DNA of 49,286 nt from Natribacillus halophilus (GTDB lineage Bacteria > Bacillota > Bacilli > Bacillales > Marinococcaceae), in NCBI RefSeq assembly GCF_900100185.1, contig NZ_FNEN01000017.1, positions 1 to 49,286 on the forward strand, in the 5' to 3' direction. The notes under the pieces were generated by a model. It had not been told where the DNA came from and ran no database searches. It saw nothing but the letters and a program-made list of their open reading frames with translations. Shown one piece after another: positions 42,221 through 49,286 of the stretch. How positions within the stretch are numbered: the first letter of the stretch is position 1; each line of letters begins with the position of its first letter. A program made the translations under genes and the position numbers.

Positions 42221-44638
42221 TTGGAACAAAAAGAAGCATCCCTTCAAATCGCGGGCATGACCTGTGCGGCTTGTGCCACCAAAATTGAGAAAGGTCTTTC
42301 CAAAATCGACGGGGTTAACGAAGCAAATGTGAATTTTGCGATGGAAAAAACCAATGTTGTTTATGATCCCGATCAAACGGATGTCCAAGATTTTGAAGCG
42401 AAAATAGATAAACTTGGTTATCAAGTCATTCATGAAAAACAAACCTTTGATATTACAGGTATGACCTGTGCGGCTTGTGCGACAAAAATTGAAAAAAAGC
42501 TCTCGAAAATGGATGGGGTCTCTTCGGCAACAGTTAACTTTGCTATGGAGAATGTCTCTGTCGAATACGACGAAGGTCAAGTTACCGTCAGAGATATGAT
42601 GGAAGGGATCCGCAAATTGGGATATACCCTCAAACCGCAACAGTCAAGGGAAGAAACGGTGAGTAGAAAAGACGATGAAATACGCAAACAAACCGGTAAA
42701 TTTGTTTTTGCGGCGATCTTAACGTTGCCTTTGCTTTGGACGATGGTGGCCCACTTTGAGTTTACGTCCTTCCTCTATATGCCAGATATGTTCATGAATC
42801 CATGGGTGCAGCTAGCTCTGGCGGCCCCTGTACAGTTCTTTGTTGGCGCCCAGTTTTATAGTGGTTCCTACAAGGCCTTGAAAAACAAAAGTGCAAACAT
42901 GGACGTATTGATTGCGCTTGGGACGACGGCGGCCTTTTTCTACAGTCTCTTTTTGGGCTGGGAATGGTACGTCACTGGCCAACAAGGGATGCCGGAACTT
43001 TACTTTGAGACGGCAGCCGTCATTATTACGCTCGTGGTTCTCGGGAAACTGTTTGAAGTACGCGCCAAAGGACGCACGAGCAAAGCGATTGAAAAGTTGC
43101 TCGGTTTGCAAGCCAAAACGGCACGCATCATTCGTAATGGCGAGGAAATGGAAGTCGCCATTGAAGAAGTGCTTGTGGGAGACACGGTTATGGTGCGCCC
43201 TGGAGAGAAAGTGCCGGTGGACGGAAAGATTTATGAAGGACAATCGGCCATGGACGAATCGATGATCACCGGCGAAAGCATTCCAATTGACAAGAAACAA
43301 GGGGACGAGGTCATCGGATCAACGATCAATAAAAATGGGCTTCTCAAAATCGAAGCTACGAAAGTCGGGAAAGATACAGCGCTCTCCCAAATTGTGAAAG
43401 TGGTGGAAGAAGCGCAAGGAAGCAAGGCGAATGTGCAACGGACGGTTGATAAAGTGTCAGGAATCTTTGTGCCCGTCGTTGTATTGGTTGCCATTGCGAC
43501 GTTTCTTGTTTGGTATTTCGTGATCAACCCCGGGGATTTACGTTCAGCGTTAGTGCCCCTCATTACAATCCTTGTCATCGCTTGCCCCTGTGCGCTTGGA
43601 TTAGCAACACCAACGTCCATTATGGCGGGAACAGGTCGTTCGGCTGAGAATGGTGTGCTCTTTAAGGGCGGTGAGCACTTGGAAAGCACACGTGGGATCC
43701 AAACGATCGTGCTTGACAAAACGGGCACGGTGACCAAGGGCGAACCTGCATTGACAGATGTTGTCGTTGCGCCTGATTACAATGAAGAAACAGTGCTTGC
43801 CATCGTCGGTGGGGTAGAGAAAAACTCGGAACACCCCCTCGCAGAAGCGATGGTGAAAGGGATTGAGGAAAAAGGCATCGCTTTGAGAGAGGCTGATGAT
43901 TTCGAAGCGTTGCCGGGGTTTGGCGTCCGTGCCTTTGTCGACGGAGACGAAGTCCTGATCGGGACACGCAAACTCATGCAAACATCATCGGTCACGATTG
44001 GATCTGCCGGTGATGAGATGTCCGCCTTTGAGAAAAAAGGAAAGACAGCAATGCTCATAGCCATTGGCGGCCAATATGCCGGGATGATTGCGGTTGCTGA
44101 TACGGTGAAAGAAACATCCAAAGATGCGATTAAACGGATGCATGACCTTGGGTTGGAAGTGGCGATGCTAACCGGAGACAACCAGCAAACGGCTGAAGCG
44201 ATTGGCCAACAAGTCGGGATTGACCGTGTGATTGCGGAAGTGATCCCGGAACAAAAAGCTGAAGAAATTAAAAAGATCCAAAGCCAAGGCAAAAAAGTGG
44301 CAATGGTTGGCGATGGCATTAACGATGCACCGGCACTCGCCGTTGCCGATATCGGGATGGCGATCGGAACAGGGACGGATGTGGCGATTGAAGCCGCCGA
44401 TATTACACTGATGCGTGGCGACTTGCACAGTGTGGCTGATAGTGTTCAGCTCAGTACAAAAACGTACCGTAATATTAAGCAGAATCTGTTCTTTGCCTTC
44501 TTTTACAATACGGCATCCATCCCGATTGCTGCAGCCGGTCTGCTTGCCCCATGGGTAGCCGGAGCTGCGATGGCTTTCAGTTCGGTGTCCGTCGTCTCGA
44601 ATGCCTTACGTTTGCAACGTTTGAAGTTAAGCCGATAA
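42221..44638 (+). CDS. copA: CopA copper-exporting P1B-ATPase
   Basis: An ATPase of about 805 residues. Two N-terminal heavy-metal domains each have GMTCAAC; the membrane metal site is ACPCALGLATPTSIM; the phosphorylation site is DKTGTVTKGE; the actuator loop is MITGESIPID; the hinge is VGDGINDAPALAVAD. These define a P1B-1 Cu(I) exporter. TTG 42221 is nine bases from AAGGAG, whereas the ATG at 42212 directly abuts it; either adds only three residues. It is co-transcribed with copZ and csoR downstream and receives Cu(I) from CopZ. Confidence 0.95.
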   Translation: MEQKEASLQIAGMTCAACATKIEKGLSKIDGVNEANVNFAMEKTNVVYDPDQTDVQDFEAKIDKLGYQVIHEKQTFDITGMTCAACATKIEKKLSKMDGVSSATVNFAMENVSVEYDEGQVTVRDMMEGIRKLGYTLKPQQSREETVSRKDDEIRKQTGKFVFAAILTLPLLWTMVAHFEFTSFLYMPDMFMNPWVQLALAAPVQFFVGAQFYSGSYKALKNKSANMDVLIALGTTAAFFYSLFLGWEWYVTGQQGMPELYFETAAVIITLVVLGKLFEVRAKGRTSKAIEKLLGLQAKTARIIRNGEEMEVAIEEVLVGDTVMVRPGEKVPVDGKIYEGQSAMDESMITGESIPIDKKQGDEVIGSTINKNGLLKIEATKVGKDTALSQIVKVVEEAQGSKANVQRTVDKVSGIFVPVVVLVAIATFLVWYFVINPGDLRSALVPLITILVIACPCALGLATPTSIMAGTGRSAENGVLFKGGEHLESTRGIQTIVLDKTGTVTKGEPALTDVVVAPDYNEETVLAIVGGVEKNSEHPLAEAMVKGIEEKGIALREADDFEALPGFGVRAFVDGDEVLIGTRKLMQTSSVTIGSAGDEMSAFEKKGKTAMLIAIGGQYAGMIAVADTVKETSKDAIKRMHDLGLEVAMLTGDNQQTAEAIGQQVGIDRVIAEVIPEQKAEEIKKIQSQGKKVAMVGDGINDAPALAVADIGMAIGTGTDVAIEAADITLMRGDLHSVADSVQLSTKTYRNIKQNLFFAFFYNTASIPIAAAGLLAPWVAGAAMAFSSVSVVSNALRLQRLKLSR

Positions 44639-44651
44639 AGGAGGAGCGAAC

Positions 44652-45506
44652 ATGAAAGTTAAACACTGGGCGCTCGCGGGGGTGGTGTATGTGGCGGTTG
44701 TTATAGGCGGTTACACAGTCATCACTGGTGAGAATCCGTTAGAGAGCAATGATATGCATGAAGATCACGGAAGTGGTGAAGAAAGAATGGAAAGCCATGA
44801 AGTTTCTTTCGCGCAAAATGAGGAGGGCGAATAAATGGATCATCAGCATGACAACATGGAAGGAGATTCTGAAATTCATACCAACGTTTCTTATAACGAT
44901 GGTGAGGTTCGCGTTCAACTGGAGGATGTGTACGGAGCAGTACCTGAACTAGAAAAAAACCACGAAAAAGAGATGCATTTGATCATCGTCTCCAATGATC
45001 TGGAATCCTTCATTCACCTCCATCCGAAACGCGTGGAAAACGGGGTCTATGCTGCGTCGAAAGAACTTAAGGGTGGCAGTTACCAAGCTTTTGTCGATAT
45101 TGTTCCGAAGGTCCAAAACTATGTTGCCCAACCTAATGATCTTCAGGTAGGTGAGGGGGATCAAGTCACCCCCTCGGCTTCCCTCTCAGCGAGTAAAGAT
45201 CGGACCCAAGACATCGATGGGAAGACAGTCACCCTGGAAACCGATGGTTTGAGCACCAATGATACAACGACGCTGGACTTTTATTTGCATGGCGAAGAGC
45301 CAGAGCCCTATTTAGGGGCGCTCGGCCATGTGGTTATTCTTGATGAAGATGCAGAGACATTTATTCATGTTCACCCGACTTCTGATTATAAAACCACCTT
45401 CGAAACCCATTTTGCTCATCCAGGGCTGTATAAAGTTTGGGCAGAATTTAAATATAAAGATGCCGGTGTTCTCACATTTCCGTTTATCCTTCAAGTAGAC
45501 GAATAA
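44652..45506 (+). pseudogene. Signal-anchored exported protein split by an in-frame stop
   Basis: Two frames in the same register make one protein of about 284 codons. The first 60 codons give a membrane anchor (HWALAGVVYVAVVIGGYTVI) and an acidic His/Glu linker. A TAA at 44832-44834 is followed immediately by ATG 44835, and the second part (223 codons) holds an extracytoplasmic domain with HLIIVSNDLESFIHLHPK and ILDEDAETFIHVHPTSDY. The two HLHP/HVHP motifs look like a repeated metal-binding beta domain. The TAAATG junction could allow re-initiation, but the second part would then lack a signal. A nonsense mutation is the simplest explanation. Confidence 0.65.
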
Positions 45507-45520
45507 GAGGAGGATTATCA

Positions 45521-45799
45521 ATGTATGAACTCGAACTGTATACCCATCCTCTTTGCTCGGATTGCAAGGAAAGTAAAGCGTACTTGAACGAACAAAATGT
45601 GGCTTACACGGAGTATGACGTAAGCATAGCACCCGAAAAAGAAGATGATTTAAAAAAACAAACTGGATCAAAAGTTGTACCAGGTTTTGTTTTCAACAAA
45701 AAATCACTGCTGGGAAAAATGAAAAAACCACTGGTCTTTACAGGCTTCGAGCGCAATGCATTTGAGATAAAATCATTGATTCAAAAGATGCGATCTTGA
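45521..45799 (+). CDS. Glutaredoxin-like protein
   Basis: A 92-residue thiol protein with C12-S-D-C15 (YTHPLCSDCKESKAYL) and a cis-proline-like KVVPGFVFN. It fits the glutaredoxin fold. The neighbouring genes copA, copZ and csoR point to a role in keeping copper-binding thiols reduced or passing Cu(I). It starts fourteen bases after the previous stop with GAGGAGG. The client is unknown. Confidence 0.75.
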   Translation: MYELELYTHPLCSDCKESKAYLNEQNVAYTEYDVSIAPEKEDDLKKQTGSKVVPGFVFNKKSLLGKMKKPLVFTGFERNAFEIKSLIQKMRS

Positions 45800-45921
45800 A
45801 AAACGTGCGTCATGATGAAAAGATTCATTACCTTTATCGAAATCAAGTAAAGGGGGGATTGATATGTAGTTGTAAGCACTTATTGAACACACAAATTATT
45901 ATCAAGAAAGGAGCAACCATC

Positions 45922-46128
45922 ATGCAAGAAACGACGTTAAATGTTAAAGGGATGTCTTGTGGCCATTGCGTGAGTTCCATTGAAGGGAATGTCGGAAACC
46001 TCAATGGCGTCGACAATGTGAAGGTGCATTTAAATGAAGCAAGAGTAGACGTCACCTTTGATTCTGATAAAGTAGATTTAGGAACCATTACGGAAGAGAT
46101 TGAAGATCAAGGGTATGATATAGCCTAA
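45922..46128 (+). CDS. copZ: CopZ copper chaperone
   Basis: A 68-residue heavy-metal-associated domain with C13-G-H-C16 (KGMSCGHCVSSIE) and the usual ferredoxin-like end (GYDIA). It shuttles Cu(I) to CopA. The ATG at 45922 follows AAAGGAG; the longer in-frame extension upstream lacks family similarity. A perfect 26-base palindrome follows the stop. Confidence 0.93.
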   Translation: MQETTLNVKGMSCGHCVSSIEGNVGNLNGVDNVKVHLNEARVDVTFDSDKVDLGTITEEIEDQGYDIA

Positions 46129-46135
46129 AAGAAAT

Positions 46136-46161
46136 GGGGTTGTGCATGCATGCACAACCCC
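46136..46161. terminator. Perfect palindrome between copZ and csoR
   Basis: The 26 bases from GGGGTTGTGCATG to CATGCACAACCCC are fully self-complementary. There is no T-run, so it may act as an mRNA-stability element or attenuator that lowers csoR expression relative to copZ. Confidence 0.6.
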
Positions 46162-46201
46162 TATCCAAAAAAACAAATGTGGAAGAAAGGAGGACATACG
46201 T

Positions 46202-46486
46202 ATGTCGACACATGAAAAACGTACCGTTCAGCCGAACAAGCAAGAATTACTCAATCGTTTGAAGCGCATTGAGGGGCAAGTGCGGGGCGTGCAAAAAATG
46301 ATTGATGAGGATAAATACTGTGTTGATATTCTCCACCAAATCTCGGCCATTCAATCAGCGATGAAAAAGGTCAGTGTTGGGTTAATGGAAGATCATACAC
46401 ACCATTGTGTCGTTAATGCGATCGAAAAAGGCAATAAAGAAGAAACGATTGAAGAGTTGATGGATGTTATGAAGCGAATGATGTGA
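46202..46486 (+). CDS. csoR: CsoR copper-sensing repressor
   Basis: A 94-residue all-alpha repressor. The Cu(I) ligands are C40 (DKYCVDILHQ), H65 and C69 (EDHTHHCVVNAI), the C-H-C set of copper-sensing CsoR, and the conserved helix RLKRIEGQVRGVQKMID is present. It should repress copB and the ferredoxin-copA operon through the ATACCC/GGGTAT boxes and be released by Cu(I). The ATG at 46202 follows GAAAGGAGG. Confidence 0.92.
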   Translation: MSTHEKRTVQPNKQELLNRLKRIEGQVRGVQKMIDEDKYCVDILHQISAIQSAMKKVSVGLMEDHTHHCVVNAIEKGNKEETIEELMDVMKRMM

Positions 46487-47037
46487 ATGTTCGGGTGCGA
46501 AGAGGGGATGAGCTGAGCGTGAAAGATACTGTCCATTATGAATCATTAACCTACGAAAATAAGTGAAAAAGCACCTCTTCTTGCTCTCTTCCTCTTTTTT
46601 GAGTGATACCTTACCCTACGAGTACAGGTTGATCACGAATTGGATACTCGATCAATGGTTCTGGTGATTTGATTGCAAATGCGTGCTAATGAAGTAGTTA
46701 AAACCAAAATCTCTATGATCATATAAGGATAGGGTTCTTGTTTTAGGGTTCATAAGCAGCCAATTCATGAACCGATAATCGGTGGACTATGTTGGAACAA
46801 ATTTAGAACAAGTACTTAAAAATATAATCCGTAGGCATTTTTTCAAGAAACATAAAACACTTACATATCAATGTTTTAGCTTGTTTTTAAAACTATAAAC
46901 TGTCACTTTAATAAACTCCCGTCGTCTCCACCAATACTTATATTTTAAATGGAACAGGGAGAAGGATACGTTCTATTGGAAGGGCAACGGGTCTTTTAAT
47001 TAAATAATTCAGAATTAAAATAATAGGGTGATGACGG
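46487..47037. other. Gene-free region after csoR
   Basis: About 550 bases without a convincing gene, conserved-looking structure or RNA. A loose T/C-rich stretch (CTCTTCCTCTTTTTTGAG, about 46584-46601) may terminate the csoR transcript. The region ends where homology to the YdhK gene begins abruptly. Confidence 0.5.
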
Positions 47038-47487
47038 CCCGATCACAATGATATGGATGGCATGGATATGGACGATGACATGCACGAAGACATGGATCAT
47101 TCCACCTCCGGTGAAGTCCCGGATAATTTAGAGAAAGAAGAGAATCCAACTTTTGAAGAGGGAAGCCAAGCAATGGTGGAAGGTGGCCATCTGGAAGAAA
47201 TGGAAGGTGCCGAGACGACCATCGTTGGGGCTTATGATACGACCGCCTACATTGTTTCTTATACACCAACCAATGGCGGAGAAAGAGTGGAAAATCATGA
47301 ATGGGTGGTTCATGAAGAAATCGAAGACGCCGGGGAGGAAACGCTTGAACCGGGAACCGAAGTCACATTAGATGCCGATCATATGGATGGAATGGAAGGA
47401 GCCACGGCTGAGATTGACGACGCTGAAGAAACGACGGTCTATATTGGGAGAAATGTTTGTTGTTATGCGTATGATGAGCATTCATAA
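47038..47487 (+). pseudogene. Truncated second copy of the YdhK-family lipoprotein
   Basis: The translation (DMDGMDMDDDMHEDMDHSTS, then GSQAMVEGGHLEEMEGAETT and HMDGMEGATAEIDDAEETTV) closely follows the gene at 24212-24850 from its linker to the middle of the second DUF1541 repeat. The signal peptide and promoter are missing, and the last 30 residues are replaced by unrelated text (GRNVCCYAYDEHS). The copy cannot be exported and is a relic of duplication or recombination. Confidence 0.78.
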
Positions 47488-48240
47488 GAAAAGGAAAAAG
47501 GCACTGAAAACGTATCAGGACCAACAAAAAGGGCACGGATGAACTGATCGAAACCCTTTGAAATGTTCTCACTGCCTATCAAACTGAAGGTGATTCCGAA
47601 GAAAAGCTAAAATCGATGGAAGAAGTTCTCGGAGATCGGGGAACGGAGTTATTACATACATGCGAAGAACACCTCGCTTACGCAGGCGAAAATTATCGTC
47701 CCTTTCTTTATCACTATAGAAGGTATCGGGCTCACCTTTTTCGCATTCTTCGTTCCATGTCACTGAAAACCACCAGACAAGATACATTAATCGAATAAGC
47801 CATTGATTTCTTAATTCAGCATCTCAAGAGCAGAGTGGATTCCAACCGTCCATGAAGAGAAAAAGGGCCTTGGAAAAAAGAAGACATTCCCTTGATTGAT
47901 TTATCTTGGATACCAGATCTCTGGTGGAGATGGATCATTCCTCCTAATCAAAAACGAAAATCATTTCCTGATCAAATAAACCGTCGACATTTTGAAGTTT
48001 GCGTATTCTCTCAGATCATGTGGGGGTTAAAATCGGGATACCTTTATATCGAAGGAAGCCAGCGATATGCCGACTATCGGAAGCAACTGATTTCCTAGGA
48101 GGAGTATGAGGCAAACATTGAAAGTTTTACGGGACAGGCAGGTCTACTTTCCAATGTAGCAGCATTTATTGCACAGGTCCGAAATGAGTTACAAGAGACA
48201 GCGAACCAAACGGATTATTCCTGTCCCCAGAACGAATACG
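47488..48240 (+). pseudogene. Tn3-family transposase relic
   Basis: Pieces in one or more frames, broken by stops, spell parts of TnpA: HLAYAGENYRPFLYHYRRYR, then LIDLSWIPDLWWRWIIPP, RRHFEVCVFSQIMWGLKSGY and EGSQRYADYRKQLIS. The WVPDxWxxWV and ELCxFSxxxxxLKSGD patterns are typical of the central to C-terminal part of Tn3 transposases. Several internal stops and no catalytic end show it is dead. It suggests that a Tn3-type transposon once carried part of this island. Confidence 0.75.
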
Positions 48241-48771
48241 TTCGCTGAGTACGGCGGACGATTTTTACCACTTGTGCGGTCTTTTTTACCACCTTTTGCA
48301 GGAGAATGTACCAGTCATTGCGGAGTCCCTTATCACACATGAAAAAATGGATTGAATATGGCGGATTTGGTCTTCTGTGAAAGTGGATAAAAAATCAGAT
48401 TGCTAGCCATATCCGCCGCCTTTGACAGCTGTTTGGGTTCGTGGTGTGCATGTGAGGGCGGCTGGGTGAAAAAAGCTCAAAGAGTCATCAGCCGCATGCG
48501 AAGTTTACCACGAACCCATCGCTTCTCACGATCCTGCGGGAGCCCCGATCTTATGCGTGTTGTCATGTCGATCCAATACGGGCGTATTTCGCCTTCGACG
48601 ACCTTAAATAAATTAGGAACTACAGCCCTAAAGAATAGCATGATGAATCTCATGGCTGGATTTGGGAACTTGGAGAATGGAGCGACATTCAGAGGATAGA
48701 AAATCACAACGAATAAGTCTGACACAACAATTAATATCCATGGTATAATGGAAGTAAGGTTAGGTGAGGGC
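48241..48771. other. Gene-free region at the island's right end
   Basis: No gene with recognisable homology. Both strands hold only short frames. The last part has a promoter for the next gene: CTGACA (48719-48724) and TATAAT (48744-48749), spacer 19. Confidence 0.45.
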
Positions 48772-49286
48772 ATGCCAAAGAAAAAGATCTCCGAACAGAA
48801 TTATGATATTATTTTTAAGGCTATGACGGAACAATTTGGCCAAAAAGCGTTGAACTTTTATGGGATCTATACCGCCCCCATTCTTCGTGTGGAACCAACG
48901 GATTTACCGGTGATTGACGTCAACGAACGCCGCATGGATTTCGTGTTTTTATTACAAGATGGCACTTACCTGCACCTTGAGTTTCAAACAACCTTCAGCA
49001 TAAACGATCTCAAACGGTTCAAATTGTATGATACAGCCTTATATGAGAAAACAGGGCGAAACATCTATACGTATGTCATTTATGGCGCTGATATAACGAA
49101 AGCCGATGAACATCTTGACCACGGATCCATCCAATACCGTGCCAACGCTATTTATATGAAGGATTATGACGGGGATGATATTTTTCGTAGACTGTCATAT
49201 AAGGTTTACCATCAGGAAACACTAGATGATGATGAACAGTTACAATTGGTCTTTCTTCCGTTGATGCATTCCAAGAAAAAACGCAC
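48772..49286 (+). CDS. PD-(D/E)XK nuclease/Rpn-like transposase-associated protein, 5' part
   Basis: An open frame of 171 codons runs from ATG 48772 off the window edge. The segment DVNERRMDFVFLLQDGTYLH followed by LEFQTTFSINDLKRFKLYDT has the D...ExQ spacing of PD-(D/E)XK nucleases, as in Rpn/YhgA-like and related families. The sequence IYTYVIYGAD follows as in those proteins. The likely role is a DNA nuclease linked to recombination, though many members are uncharacterised. Promoter and GGTGAGGG site precede it. The C-terminal half is outside the window. Confidence 0.65.
   Translation, partial: MPKKKISEQNYDIIFKAMTEQFGQKALNFYGIYTAPILRVEPTDLPVIDVNERRMDFVFLLQDGTYLHLEFQTTFSINDLKRFKLYDTALYEKTGRNIYTYVIYGADITKADEHLDHGSIQYRANAIYMKDYDGDDIFRRLSYKVYHQETLDDDEQLQLVFLPLMHSKKKR

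Noticed and set aside
42812-44428. Minus-strand open frames up to 180 codons
   Set aside because: They are antisense to copA, whose motifs are complete; no homology or start signals support them.

Overview
The window looks like chromosomal or plasmid DNA of a low-to-mid GC Gram-positive bacterium, most likely a halophilic or alkaliphilic member of the Bacillaceae. The grounds are strong AAGGAG-type ribosome binding sites, TTG/GTG starts, lipobox lipoproteins, CsoR/CopZ/CopA and ResA/B/C families of the Bacillus type, and very acidic exported proteins. Family calls come from reading the translations; no database search was possible.

Left part (1-16.6 kb). The first 0.9 kb holds two insertion sequence remnants. 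From 1.18 to 12.64 kb is a catabolic cluster on the plus strand: a FadR-type GntR regulator, a dihydrodipicolinate synthase/KdgD-family lyase, two related enolase-superfamily proteins, a small cupin, a complete tripartite tricarboxylate transporter (TctC-B-A), a creatininase-family amidohydrolase, a third enolase-superfamily protein and an aldehyde dehydrogenase. The gene set fits uptake and dehydration of a sugar acid or hydroxy acid, followed by a KDG-type lyase step and oxidation of a semialdehyde. The substrate is unknown. Two of the three enolase-superfamily proteins lack the usual KxK catalytic motif and carry RxY instead. A frameshifted IS1634-family element (12.9-14.8 kb) and an unrecognised 469-residue membrane protein follow.

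Right part (16.9-49.3 kb). A 3' fragment of a tRNA-Thr(GGT) gene at 16.9 kb looks like an integration scar, and the DNA to its right is a metal-resistance island. In order it carries: an arsenic operon (ArsR, ArsI-type lyase, ArsB, ArsC); a cadmium/zinc-type module (SmtB-like ArsR repressor, bacterial metallothionein, CadD) with two copies of one operator; a decayed flavoprotein; mercuric reductase MerA; a YdhK lipoprotein; and a copper-storage-like Cys-rich protein. Next comes a two-component system joined to a BNR-repeat lipoprotein and a full System II cytochrome c maturation set (CcdA, ResB, ResC, ResA plus a second TlpA-like protein and a cytochrome b5-like lipoprotein). An ORF-less group II intron next to a ZnuA fragment, an NlpC/P60 protein with a Cys-to-Ser change, a frameshifted Met-rich protein, and a minus-strand MerR/thioredoxin-like pair follow. 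The copper block has CopB (minus) divergent from a ferredoxin-CopA-exported protein-glutaredoxin-CopZ-CsoR operon, with CsoR-type boxes between. The right end is eroded: a truncated second YdhK copy, a Tn3-family transposase relic and the start of a PD-(D/E)XK (Rpn-like) gene.

Working together, the island handles As, Cd/Zn, Hg and Cu by repressors, efflux pumps, metal-binding proteins and envelope thiol/heme chemistry. Several genes are broken (IS elements, flavoprotein, Met-rich protein, split exported protein, ZnuA, second YdhK, Tn3), which points to an island assembled by repeated transfer and partly decaying.
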